Below are positions 46,734-56,139 of a stretch of 63,209 nt of DNA, in pieces. The DNA is from Oryzomonas sagensis (GTDB lineage: Bacteria; Desulfobacterota; Desulfuromonadia; Geobacterales; Pseudopelobacteraceae). Under the pieces are notes generated by a model. The model worked only from the letters and a program-made list of their open reading frames with translations. It searched no databases and was not told the origin of the DNA. The DNA is taken from positions 1 to 63,209 of the forward strand of contig NZ_VZRA01000005.1 in assembly GCF_008802355.1 (NCBI RefSeq), in the 5' to 3' direction. Each line of letters opens with the position of its first letter. The first letter of the stretch is position 1. The position numbers were made by a program, and so were the translations under genes.

Positions 46734-48296
46734 CTAAAATGAATATTGCAGAACCACGCGTGCCGTATAGGGAGATTCAGGATCGGCGACAGCATTTTTG
46801 CCATTCAGTACGGAATTTTTGTAGAACCCACCAAGGAAAACATATGCTGCCTGTATTTTTGCCTCAAGGTTATCGTACAATTTATAGTTCGTTACTATAT
46901 TCAACTCAGTACCCATATAGTTCGAGGCATTCTGGATATTGTTATGCTTATCCGTCGGCTTAAGCGCATTTGTATGGGCCGCCCATGCAGCTCCCGCATT
47001 GAGCGATGCTGACAGCTTTGGGGTGATATTCGCGTCGTATCCGATGGTATAGAGATACAAACCTTGTTGATTTATTGGCGTTGTACCATTGCCCATATTG
47101 TAGACCATCATGTTTTCAGTCGTCGGGCCAGACGTCAGATTGTTTCTGTTGAGGAGGATCATGCCGCTCTCATTGTAGCTGCTGACGGAGGAAACGCCCC
47201 AGATGGCATCGGGCGACTGGTTTACGGTAACCCACCCGGTCAGGTGCTTGCTTTTGAGAGTTGAGGCGTTGTTGTCATTCCCGGAGGTAAAGAGAAGGGC
47301 TGTTTTGAGCGTACCGGGGCCAACATCCATTTTACCGGCCACGTTATAGGCGAAGGCATTGAGAAAAGCGCTATCACCATTGCTGTTGACGTTTCTCAGT
47401 ATACCTCCCTGGTAAGCGGCAAAACCACTGAGGGCCACCGGCCCCACCTTTGCATCTCCCGTCAGGCCAAAGGCATGAACTTGAGTCGACGTGTCGACGG
47501 GGGTGGTTGCCGTCGCAGAGAGATAAAGCGGCCGGCCGTCGCCATAGATGTAGTAGGCTGCCCCGACATTCGCGGATTTATTGAGGGCATACTTAAGCTC
47601 GACCACGCCGATGTCAAGATTCTGGTTGCCACGCACATTTGCCTGGTTCATGGGTGAGCCTACGCTGAAATAAGATTGGTCATACCCACGAATGTATGCA
47701 GTGTTGAAGGTAGCGGCATTCACCTGCGTGGAAGCAGATATTCCCGCTGCGTCAAAATCAAACATGACTCCCTTGATGGAATCCTTGAACGGCTGAATAC
47801 CGGCTCTTACCCGGGTTGGGGTCGCTGGGATTTTAAAGTCGAGATATACCCACTTGGTTTCGAGGTTTACGGCATCAGATTCCAAGGCACCACCGGAATT
47901 TCTGAAGGCGGCGGTTGTTGTTGAAGCGGTTGCGTTTGAGTTGGCTGCCGTCAAGGCCCCTTGAGCCTTGTCGCCCCAAACGGAGTCCATTTCAAAGCCG
48001 GTTACCAGCTTCAGGTCATCGCTGGCTTTTGCGGTATAAAAAAGGCGTGCACGCTGTTCAAAATAATTGTTTATACGGAGATTACTGGTTGTATTGCCTG
48101 ATGGGAACGCAGGGGTGGGGCCGGATAAAATGGCTCCCGCCCCACCCTGTTCGTAGTTGGAGATAAAATACTTCAACATATACGAGCCGTGAAATTCATT
48201 TTCAAACGCCGACGCCTGCACTGCTGTCGCCATCGTCAAGACGCAAGCCCCCAAAAGAGCTACCTTCATTTTGTTCCTGCTGCTTAAACGCTCCAT
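46734..48296 (-). CDS. Outer-membrane porin-like protein
   Basis: 520 residues with an N-terminal signal peptide (cleavage near VQASAFENEF), alternating beta-strand pattern throughout and a C-terminal ending ARVVLQYSF, with the terminal Phe of outer-membrane barrels. It resembles uncharacterised Geobacter porin families. Transcription is probably sigma-54 dependent (see 48566). AAGGAGGAATTGA precedes ATG 48296. Confidence 0.8.
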   Translation of the reverse strand: MERLSSRNKMKVALLGACVLTMATAVQASAFENEFHGSYMLKYFISNYEQGGAGAILSGPTPAFPSGNTTSNLRINNYFEQRARLFYTAKASDDLKLVTGFEMDSVWGDKAQGALTAANSNATASTTTAAFRNSGGALESDAVNLETKWVYLDFKIPATPTRVRAGIQPFKDSIKGVMFDFDAAGISASTQVNAATFNTAYIRGYDQSYFSVGSPMNQANVRGNQNLDIGVVELKYALNKSANVGAAYYIYGDGRPLYLSATATTPVDTSTQVHAFGLTGDAKVGPVALSGFAAYQGGILRNVNSNGDSAFLNAFAYNVAGKMDVGPGTLKTALLFTSGNDNNASTLKSKHLTGWVTVNQSPDAIWGVSSVSSYNESGMILLNRNNLTSGPTTENMMVYNMGNGTTPINQQGLYLYTIGYDANITPKLSASLNAGAAWAAHTNALKPTDKHNNIQNASNYMGTELNIVTNYKLYDNLEAKIQAAYVFLGGFYKNSVLNGKNAVADPESPYTARVVLQYSF

Positions 48297-48423
48297 TCAA
48301 TTCCTCCTTAGTGAATTGTATCCAACCAGCAAGGGGTGGATTGTGCGGCCTCTTCTCGCATCAAATCAAAAGGATATTATCCATTTAAAATAGTATGTTA
48401 TGCACAACTAGTCTCAAAAACGT

Positions 48424-48443
48424 GGGGGTAGCTATTTACCCCC
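48424..48443. promoter_or_regulatory. Hairpin in the porin leader
   Basis: GGGGGTA and TACCCCC pair across a six-base loop, about 130 bases upstream of the porin start and within its predicted 5' leader. Purpose unknown; it could mask or stabilise the leader. Confidence 0.4.
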
Positions 48444-48565
48444 CATCACATGAAGGAGACACAAACCTTTAAAAGTCGAGGCACCACTGAAGCCAAGCGG
48501 CTCTGTTTCAGCTAGAGCCAGAATCGATACAAACGACCCGGTGTTGTTGCTTTTTTTAATACTTT

Positions 48566-48581
48566 AGCAACTCTAATGCCA
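48566..48581 (-). promoter_or_regulatory. Sigma-54 promoter of the porin gene
   Basis: On the minus strand it reads TGGCAT-N5-TTGCT with the invariant GG and GC ten bases apart. The predicted start is about 260 bases before the porin ATG, so a long leader is implied. Confidence 0.7.
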
Positions 48582-48877
48582 GATCGCACAAACTCATATC
48601 ACTATGATTTTATTATTATTTTAAAACAGGGAGGGTGTGTACAGCGAGGAGCAACAATAACTATTGGAATGGTATTTAAGCTAATAAATGGTTTTTTTAT
48701 TTATTTGATAGCTAGTTACAGCGATAATAACCAGAGCAATAAATGATAGCTAATATTATAGCAGTAAATTATTTTTAATTTGTTAAATAAATAGTTGTAA
48801 ATTTATATTTATTCACATCTTATATAATATTGTTTACCGCATAAATATTTATACAAATAGTCATTATATAATAGCGA
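48582..48877. other. AT-rich intergenic region upstream of porin promoter
   Basis: About 300 bases, very AT-rich, without a gene. It lies between the porin promoter and the response-regulator stop. It has loose direct and inverted repeats (GATAGCTA repeated, ATAACTATT) and may hold activator sites. Confidence 0.5.
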
Positions 48878-50317
48878 TTATTTGTTTATACGATTTTTAC
48901 AAGAGCTTATACGTTTACTCAGACCTGGCTGTGAGATGCCGAGCATTCTGGCTGCAAGCGTCTGGTTTCCACCTGCCTTATCTAAAGCAGCCTCAGTCAA
49001 GATGTCTTCAACCTCGGAATAAGTAGGTAATCGTTGTGCGTTGAGAAAAACCTGTAAAATTGCAGCATCTCCCAATATACAGGCATCAGGGTTAGATTCT
49101 ATTTCTTGCCGATAATTAATTACATCTTTAAAGCCATCGGCGGACAGCATTATTTTATTCCGGCACACTTCATCATATACTATGGATCGCAGTTCGCGGA
49201 TGTTTCCGGGGAATGCGTAGCGTGACAATAATGCAGGGATTGGCTTCGGGATATTCGGGGGGCATTTCAAACCAAGCTCATGTGCTGCCGCTTTAACAAA
49301 ATGTTCAAGCAACAAGGGAATGTCTTCTTTGCGTTCCCTGAGCGGAGGTATATGGATATGATGAGTTTGCAGCCGATAGAAGAGATCTTTGCGAAATTCA
49401 CCACATTGTTGCTTGCTTAACAAATCATGGTTAGTAGCCAAGACAAATCTGGATTTTGTACGCTTTAACTGGTCGCCCCCAACGGAATAATATTCTCCAT
49501 CCTGTAAAAGCCGCAGTAGCTTAACCTGCGACGACTGGCTTAAATCTCCAATCTCATCGAGAAACAGTATCGTTTCTTCCGCTTGTTCTACAAGCCCGCT
49601 GCGGGAATCATCCGCACCGGTGAATGCGCCCCGCTTGTGGCCAAACAAGGTGTCGGAGAACATCGCATCGTCAAGTCCAGCTATGTTTACAGAGACCATA
49701 GGTTTGTCATAGGCGCATGCTTTGTATAAAGCCCTGGCGATCAACTCTTTCCCGACGCCGCTTTCACCGGTTATTAAGACCGGCTGCTTACTTAAAGCTA
49801 TTGATTCTATATACTGGAAAATGGCAAACATTTTCTTGCTTGTGGTTACAATATCACTAAAGGCTTCCGGGTTCTCCAAACGATCGGTCAGCAGCCTACT
49901 GCGTACATCTCTGCTTTCTCTTTGTAGTTCAATTATGCGAATGGCATGTAATATTCCTGTGATTATGCGATTTACATCATTTGTCTTTACATAGTAATCG
50001 AATGCCCCGACTTTCATGCAGCGAACAGCATAATCAACCTGGTTCATGCCAGTAATAACAATGACAAATACAGATGGAAACGTTTCTGAAATCGTAGTAA
50101 GAAGTTGTTCTCCAGAAACATGCGGCATCGTAAGGTCGAGAAGAACGAGCCCGACGTTCTGTTCATTTATGATGTCCAGCACCTGCCGGCTATCCTGGCA
50201 TTGGATAATGTTATTAATGCCTCCCTCTCCATTGAGTGCCATGGTTAAAGAACGCAACCACGGCAATTCATCATCGACAAGTAGGACTGAAAACGCTGGG
50301 TATAGATTTTTTTTCAT
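48878..50317 (-). CDS. NtrC-family sigma-54-dependent response regulator
   Basis: 479 residues: receiver domain with the phosphoacceptor Asp in VLLDLTMP, AAA+ domain with GESGVGKELIARALY (Walker A), the sigma-54-contacting GAFTGA (FGHKRGAFTGADDS) and DEIGDLSQSSQVKLLR, and a C-terminal Fis-type helix-turn-helix (ARMLGISQPGLSKRI). It activates sigma-54 promoters, several of which are nearby. It overlaps the sensor kinase by four bases. Confidence 0.95.
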   Translation of the reverse strand: MKKNLYPAFSVLLVDDELPWLRSLTMALNGEGGINNIIQCQDSRQVLDIINEQNVGLVLLDLTMPHVSGEQLLTTISETFPSVFVIVITGMNQVDYAVRCMKVGAFDYYVKTNDVNRIITGILHAIRIIELQRESRDVRSRLLTDRLENPEAFSDIVTTSKKMFAIFQYIESIALSKQPVLITGESGVGKELIARALYKACAYDKPMVSVNIAGLDDAMFSDTLFGHKRGAFTGADDSRSGLVEQAEETILFLDEIGDLSQSSQVKLLRLLQDGEYYSVGGDQLKRTKSRFVLATNHDLLSKQQCGEFRKDLFYRLQTHHIHIPPLRERKEDIPLLLEHFVKAAAHELGLKCPPNIPKPIPALLSRYAFPGNIRELRSIVYDEVCRNKIMLSADGFKDVINYRQEIESNPDACILGDAAILQVFLNAQRLPTYSEVEDILTEAALDKAGGNQTLAARMLGISQPGLSKRISSCKNRINK

Positions 50318-52131
50318 GCAAGAGCTCCATTCGCGGCAGCCGGTAGTACGAGAGTAACAGTTGTCCCCTTGCCCAACGTTGAATCTATGGTAAGCACTCC
50401 CCCATGTTCTTTGGCGATTGTGGAACTCACCGAAAGCCCGAGCCCGGTACCGCCCAGTTCACGTTTAGTCGTGTAAAAAGGATCCGTAATATACTGAAGT
50501 TGCTCCGGAGCGATGCCAACGCCCGCGTCGGAAACCTGGAGCTCGACCACCCGTTCGCTCTCATTGTAACCGGTTCTCAGAACGATACTTTCATCCTGAC
50601 TGGAGAGAGCTTGGCAGGCATTCATGATCAGGTTGACAATGACTTGCTCGATACGTTGCGAATTGCCGCGAATTTTCGGTAAATCTTCGGCGTAGTGGGC
50701 GACAAATGAATCCGTCGCTTGTTTTATGGAAGTATCGACGAGCCTTATTGCTGTTTTTGCAACGGAATTCAAGTCTACGACTTCATCCTGCTGAGGAATG
50801 GTGCTTCTGCTGAAATTCTTCAAGTCATTGACAATGCGGCCAATACGTTTTGAAGCTTCGAGCGTTTCAGCCGGCAGATACCAAAGATTTTCCCTTATCT
50901 GCGAGTACTGCCACTTCCCGATGGCAAAATCCCCATTTTTTTTGTACCACTCCTCAGTGATGTGTCTGATAGTCTCGTTCATTTCCGACAGCATTGTCAC
51001 ATTCAAAAGAACCAGCCCATTAGGGTTGTTAATCTCATGGGCTACGCCAGACACAAGCGTGCCTATGGCAGCCATCTTGCTCGTCTGTATCAATTGTTCC
51101 TGGTTGCGACGCAACTCATCCTCGGCGCGCTGGCGCTCTTTAACCTCTTGCGCAAGTGCGGCAGTACGTTGTGCAACCTTACTTTTCAGGGTGCGGGACC
51201 ATATAAAGACAACACTGAGTATTACCAGATATAAAGCTGTTAAGGATCCAGCAATTTTAATGGTCTGTAACCACGCTTCCCTGTGTGGCTTAAGGCCATC
51301 TCCCAGCCATTTGTCATGAATTTTTTTGTACTGGCCTGTCTTGTGCAGAATAGCAAGTCCCTGGGTAAACTGCTGAAGTAATTCTTGATTTCCCTTCCTG
51401 ACGGCAAAACTATAGTTGAAAGCATTCTGGGTTTCTGCAATATACACAACATTTTTTAGTCCCAGCTTTTTTATCAGGTAGGCGGCCACATCTTTGGGCA
51501 AAATTGCATACTCATGCATCCCGGAGTCAAGTAGCCGCAGTATTTGCTCATCAGTATCAAAAAGAGTCAGAGAATCGTTCCACCCCTGTTCTATTGCAAG
51601 GTCTGAAATCACATTGCCCTTCAACGCCATGATATCCTTGCCTTTCAATGTCTCAGAAGGGCTTATCGGAAGCGCTCCCTTTCTGCCGAATATTGAAAAA
51701 ACGACTATCGTATGGGGGGAAAAATCGAAATATTTTGCACGCGATTCCGAATATGCAATGTCCATTAAAACATCTATTTTTCCGTTATAGAGCGATCTCC
51801 GAATAGAGCCAAAAGGTTCAATGGTAAACTGGAGGTTCATCCCCATCGTCTTGGCAATAGCGCGGGTGAGCTCCACACCATAACCGGTGAATTTGCCTTC
51901 TTGGTCAAGAAATTCAAACGGTGGGTGACTGATGATTCCCCCGACAATGATAGGGCGGTTCTCTGTCAGTGGTTCAGCCATGGCAGGGAAAACACACAAT
52001 ACGTGCCAGCAACAAAGCACCATTATTGCCGGAATACGGTGAATGGTTAAGTTTGCTTTTATACCCAGAAATAGTTGCCGCAAATTTTGAGTTACTTTGG
52101 AATTCACATACAATTGCAGAGCTTGATGCAT
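50314..52131 (-). CDS. Sensor histidine kinase with solute-binding domain
   Basis: About 605 residues. After a signal sequence comes a periplasmic SBP_bac_3-like domain (residues 40-280; FTGYGVELTRAIAKTMGMNLQF, LFDTDEQILRLLDSG), one membrane helix near residue 295, a coiled-coil linker and HisKA (SGVAHEINNPNG) with HATPase_c (EQVIVNLIMNACQA, DAGVGIAP, GGTGLGLSVSSTI). It senses a small solute and phosphorylates the adjacent regulator. ATG 52131 has GAGGCGTGTAGGC upstream. The ligand may be a selenium or sulfur compound, by context only. Confidence 0.92.
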   Translation of the reverse strand: MHQALQLYVNSKVTQNLRQLFLGIKANLTIHRIPAIMVLCCWHVLCVFPAMAEPLTENRPIIVGGIISHPPFEFLDQEGKFTGYGVELTRAIAKTMGMNLQFTIEPFGSIRRSLYNGKIDVLMDIAYSESRAKYFDFSPHTIVVFSIFGRKGALPISPSETLKGKDIMALKGNVISDLAIEQGWNDSLTLFDTDEQILRLLDSGMHEYAILPKDVAAYLIKKLGLKNVVYIAETQNAFNYSFAVRKGNQELLQQFTQGLAILHKTGQYKKIHDKWLGDGLKPHREAWLQTIKIAGSLTALYLVILSVVFIWSRTLKSKVAQRTAALAQEVKERQRAEDELRRNQEQLIQTSKMAAIGTLVSGVAHEINNPNGLVLLNVTMLSEMNETIRHITEEWYKKNGDFAIGKWQYSQIRENLWYLPAETLEASKRIGRIVNDLKNFSRSTIPQQDEVVDLNSVAKTAIRLVDTSIKQATDSFVAHYAEDLPKIRGNSQRIEQVIVNLIMNACQALSSQDESIVLRTGYNESERVVELQVSDAGVGIAPEQLQYITDPFYTTKRELGGTGLGLSVSSTIAKEHGGVLTIDSTLGKGTTVTLVLPAAANGALA

Positions 52132-52567
52132 GCCTACACGCCTCAAAATAAAAAATATTTATTTAATATTATTAATTATATCGCACCCACCTCATTGAAC
52201 ACAAGAGAAGAAATGTTAGGGAAATTTCAACTGTGAAATCGGCTTCGATTCGACGCAAAATGACACCTCAGTTCATTTTTTCTAACAACGGACATCACCC
52301 CCCCCATGGCGCCGGAAGGGCAAAATTCACCCATTGTGTGAACAGATCTGCTGGGATATTGAGCGGAATATCCTGATATGAAACGTCCTAACCATTTTCA
52401 ACCTTATTGCCAACAACCAAGAGGGCAGATGATTCAAGATCCATCTGCCCACAAATTGCCGGCGGCCCAGCCAAGCAAATAGCGCATGAAACGTATTCAA
52501 GGTAAGTTCCATCAAGTCCTAAAAGTTTTGCCGAATTCTTTCTCGCCATAAGATCGATCGGGGCCTT
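52132..52567. other. Region with an interrupted reading frame
   Basis: On the minus strand 52295-52549 starts ATG (MARKNSAKLLGLDG), runs 53 codons, meets a TAG at 52388-52390 and continues 30 codons to TGA. The second part (DVSYQDIPLNIPADLFTQWV) looks protein-like, so this may be a decayed gene. I do not recognise the family. Confidence 0.25.
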
Positions 52568-52845
52568 TTAAATTACACTTTTCAACCGTTCGATGAAATC
52601 GGCCATTCCAACCGCAGGTACAGGGTTCTGAGCCTGCCCGAGGGCGGCTGAGATCACACAATTTTCGCGACCAAAAGCAGAACGCGCCTTTGCCTATCGA
52701 TCAGACCAGAAAGCACGTTGCTCGTCTGCGTATTTCCACGCAGCGCGAGCACTTCCCCCGTCAACATGGCGGCGCCAAGCACACCTGCCGTTTTAAGAAC
52801 ATCGACTCCTCGTAGCTCCCTTTGGGAATGAGAGCCTTGCGCTCC
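52568..52845 (-). pseudogene. Decayed Tat-type exported protein
   Basis: One frame carries VDVLKTAGVLGAAMLTGEVLAL, like the hydrophobic core of a Tat signal peptide, and ends at a TGA (52654). Another frame ends in NPVPAVGMADFIERLKSVI and stops at 52568. Two parts in different frames suggest a frameshifted remnant. Low certainty. Confidence 0.35.
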
Positions 52846-52856
52846 TTCCTTTTAAA

Positions 52857-54137
52857 CTATTTTTTTAAGGCTTCCCGTTTTTGCAGCAGGTCTTCCCAAA
52901 AGGATGGTAATCTGATTTCTTTACTCATTATTTCAGTGTCATACCAGCCGGGGATCAGTATACTTTTTTCTCCCGTCCCCCCGGAAACAAGTATCAGCAG
53001 CTTCCCAATCTCGGGACTCGGAACCATTGTTTGCGGATCCTTAATCCGGTAAACCCACTCGGGAACCCCCTTGCGTATTGCGCCTCTCAGATAGCGCTCT
53101 CTATATTCCTTAAACGGAATCTTGGCGTGTTCTTTGATGTAGGCGGTCATTGTTTCCCGCGTCCACCCCTTGTCTGCCAACATTTTTGCTGTATCCTGAG
53201 CAATGATCAGCAGCATCGTTGCACGGTACGGTCTCTCGAGCCCGGCCAAGTGTGCTGCAACAAGGTTCAGGAACCCTGTATCCGACTGCCCTATACCAAG
53301 GATACTGTGCGTTCCTTCAGCGGCCAAAAGCATCACCACGTTTGCATCCGCCGGCACCCCCAATTCAGTTTGCAAAGGAGGCCACGGACTTGCTTCGCGG
53401 TTTTCAGCGAGCATCATGGCAAAATCACCCGGAAAACCGATAGTTGACATGTCCGTCACCCCGGGCCAACTCCCACCGACATTTTGAATGATCAAGTGGA
53501 GAGCCCTACTGATAGACGCGTTGGCCCGCCAACCTCGCCCCAGGCTGTTGGCTCCTGAGTTTATGGCCAGTTGCTTGGAGATGGGACCGCTTACTATTAT
53601 CATCGGTACGTCGGGATTCGTGGTTGTGGCCAGCCCCTTCAGATCGAACTCCGGTGCGGCAACCAGTTCAACCGCCGACAGCAATAGGGGCAAATATTCG
53701 GGTTTGCAGCCGGCCATCACCGCATTAACAGCAATTTTTTCTACGGTTGCAACCCCACCCATCGGTTCCAGGGGAGCGATAACCATGTCGGGCGACAGGT
53801 CGGTTGCTGCCAGCATTTCTCTGACCTTCTCAGGTGTGGGCGGTATGATCGGAAGACCGTCCGTCCATCCCCGGTCATAGAAATATTCATTAACCTCTGC
53901 GACTGCATCGGAGCTGATCGCTACTTTTTCAATCTTGGCACCTGAGAACATGCCAGCTTTAGCTGGTTTTTTTACGCCTGCCTGGATCATAAGTTTTTTC
54001 AAAAGATGGTCTACATATCCACCGTCCTCTCGCTGCCCGGCGGGGTTATAGACAAGGACCTGTTGCGAAGCCGGTACACCGGTCTCCATGAAAAACAGGC
54101 ACAGCAGCACTACAAGGGATATTGTCGCATTACGCAT
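52857..54137 (-). CDS. Exported UGSC-partner domain protein (paralogue of UGSC C-terminal region)
   Basis: About 426 residues with a signal peptide (MRNATISLVVLLCLFFMETG). It shares DGLPIIPPTPEKVREML, GCKPEYLPLLLSAVE and TTTNPDVPMIIVSGPISKQLAINSG with the C-terminal part of the UGSC protein 190 bases upstream, but has no U/C-GSC motif. It is likely a second subunit of the same complex in the periplasm. AAAGGTGATCGTA precedes ATG 54137. Activity unknown. Confidence 0.7.
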   Translation of the reverse strand: MRNATISLVVLLCLFFMETGVPASQQVLVYNPAGQREDGGYVDHLLKKLMIQAGVKKPAKAGMFSGAKIEKVAISSDAVAEVNEYFYDRGWTDGLPIIPPTPEKVREMLAATDLSPDMVIAPLEPMGGVATVEKIAVNAVMAGCKPEYLPLLLSAVELVAAPEFDLKGLATTTNPDVPMIIVSGPISKQLAINSGANSLGRGWRANASISRALHLIIQNVGGSWPGVTDMSTIGFPGDFAMMLAENREASPWPPLQTELGVPADANVVMLLAAEGTHSILGIGQSDTGFLNLVAAHLAGLERPYRATMLLIIAQDTAKMLADKGWTRETMTAYIKEHAKIPFKEYRERYLRGAIRKGVPEWVYRIKDPQTMVPSPEIGKLLILVSGGTGEKSILIPGWYDTEIMSKEIRLPSFWEDLLQKREALKK

Positions 54138-54283
54138 TACGATCACCTTTATCAAGCTCTGCATAGAGGCAAAGTCTCCGTTACAGTACCAGCTTTGCGC
54201 ATCAATAATACATTCGGCTGATACTCACCCAATTACCTTGTGTGCGTTAAAGCCGCTCCCACTATTTATGTGATCAAAAGAAT

Positions 54284-54310
54284 GTGGGGAGAAATACTAT
54301 TTCTCCCCAC
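54284..54310 (-). terminator. Strong hairpin after UGSC gene
   Basis: A perfect 12-pair stem GTGGGGAGAAAT/ATTTCTCCCCAC with a three-base loop sits 17 bases past the UGSC stop. Its T run is short, so it may only partly terminate or may set the relative amount of the downstream gene. Confidence 0.65.
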
Positions 54311-54326
54311 AAGTCAGTAGAAGCTC

Positions 54327-56081
54327 TTAATCTTCAACCACAACGTGGACTGGTTTCATGTCGGTCACGAATGCAGGCCAGACCTGGGACTGCTTGCCAG
54401 GACCACCTGTCACCACAACATGGATCTGCTCGGGCGTTGTGAACCTCTGCACCATGGTGTTTTCGTCCCAAGGACCAAACCCCGCAGGAAGTGCACACTG
54501 GGTAGGCGCGTACCCCCACATCGGAAGCTTGGTTTGCTTGACTAGGTATTCTTCTGCAGCCCGTTTGGTCGGGAAATCACGGGCGATGGTCTGCGCGTGT
54601 TCGGGCCCGAGGAAGAAGAAAGTGAACTTGACTGCATTCTGCCAGTTAAACGGCTGGTCGTACTTAGTGAGACACGAACTGATGCCGGCCGAGGTACCAG
54701 CCGAAGCGGCGGCCAAGGTATTGAGGAGGTCTTTGCCCTTGACACTGGTGTGGTCGGTATTGTTGGTGCCCAAGTAGGCACCATAAGCGGTGACCACGTT
54801 GTCGGTCGACTTGAAGCCATGTTCTACTGCGTACGACTCTTTCCACGGATTCTCTGCTTCATTTTCTCCAAGCACCAAGGCGACCAAGTCGCCGCGGCTA
54901 CCTTGGGTGCTCTTATCCACATCAGGGGGAGCAGCACCGCCGACGACATAGGCAAGCAGGTCAACGAAATACCCGAGAGCGATATTAACCGGTTGACGCT
55001 GTCCAAGGAGCGCGGTTGAATGCGAGATGCCGAGTTTTTTCACGATCGGGCCGTTAATGACGATGACCGGGCTGGTTGGGGCTGTAGTGGTGATATTCCC
55101 TCTGAAATCGTAATCGGGCTGGCTGAGGGCCTTCACCATGGCAAGCAGAAGTGGCATGTGGGAAGGCTTACACCCAGACATGGCGCCAAGCGTAGCAACC
55201 AATTCGACGGTCAACTGCGCCTGGCGCGGGGGAACGACCCAGACAACCTCGCCGGGGTTATGCTTGGTTCCCTTGAGCATGGCTGCTACAGCCTCGGGAG
55301 TGGGGGGGATGACGGGGAGGCCAAGTGACATCTTCTTATCGTATAACATCTTGTTGAGGGCCGAGTAGGTTCCCTTGAACTTGATGTGCTCCGCAGGGTA
55401 TGGCCGTTTTAACTCGACCTTGGCGGATTGTGCCGGCTGCCATTTTGTCGCCATACGCAGGATGTCGGGGAAGATCAGGTCCGCTTTTGCTCTGATCTCG
55501 TTGAGCGGGATCATGCCGAGTGGATGCGGACACTCCACAAAGGCCATTTCCGGCAAGCCGGTACTGGCAACGGTGCCTTTTGCCAAGGCGACGAATTGGT
55601 TGGATGCAATAGTAACTGTGGGGATACCTTCTTTTTCAACTTCGGACTGGTCGACCACCAGCCATGAGGTGCAGGACCCTCAATCGGCTTGGGAGGCGAT
55701 GACCAAATCGGCTCCCAAATCCTTGATTACTTTTGCAATGCGGGCACTTTCCTTCTGGGAGCCGCTGATCTTGATTGTGGACTTATCAACTTCGTAGAGC
55801 TTGATCACCTTTGCTGATGGGACCTGCTCTTTCAACAGTTCTGCGACTCTGTCCAACATATTGTTGCCGTTGTGCTTGTCGTTCCATCTGAGGACAATCG
55901 TCTTCCCTTCCAGCGTAGTGAGACGAGGAGCGGGTTTGACAGGCTTGATGTCGACAATACCCGTCGGGTTCAGCACTTCCCATTGCTGAACATCTTCCTT
56001 GGCCGCTGCCATCGATGGCAATATCGAGCTCATGCCGATAGCCAGCGTCGTCAGAAATGATACTACTGTTCGTTGTCGCAT
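54327..56081 (-). CDS. Exported UGSC-family selenoprotein (Sec134, in-frame UGA)
   Basis: Two reading frames in the same phase flank one UGA (55680-55682). Read as Sec the protein has 584 residues: a signal peptide (MRQRTVVSFLTTLAIGMSSI), a UGSC domain (residues 40-240) with ASQAD-U-GSCTSWLV, and a C-terminal domain (GLPVIPPTPEAV, GCKPSHMPLLLAMV). The U-G-S-C redox motif defines a (seleno)protein family known from metagenome surveys. A SECIS-like hairpin follows the UGA. Export, fusion to the second domain and company of rhodanese and cytochrome are unusual. GGAGGAAAGAGT precedes the ATG. Function is unknown. Confidence 0.88.
55644..55663 (-). promoter_or_regulatory. SECIS-like hairpin for UGSC gene
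   Basis: Sixteen bases after the UGA the RNA can pair GG-CUGGU with ACCAG-(U)-CC around a GGUCG apical loop, with one bulged U. Distance, G-containing loop and the bulged U fit bacterial SECIS rules, which SelB uses. Confidence 0.7.
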
Positions 56082-56139
56082 ACTCTTTCCTCCTTTTTTT
56101 GTGATCCCTTAGCGGGATTCGTGGTGCTAACTCCAATAC

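Noticed and set aside
52295-52549. In-frame TAG at 52388-52390 as possible pyrrolysine
   Set aside because: No pylTSBCD genes or other amber-decoding signs are visible, and the frame matches no known Pyl protein. A decayed gene is simpler.
52654-52845. TGA after AKIV in the Tat-like frame as a further Sec codon
   Set aside because: Residues after the TGA do not form a motif, no hairpin follows and the frame soon stops. The other tail is in a different frame.
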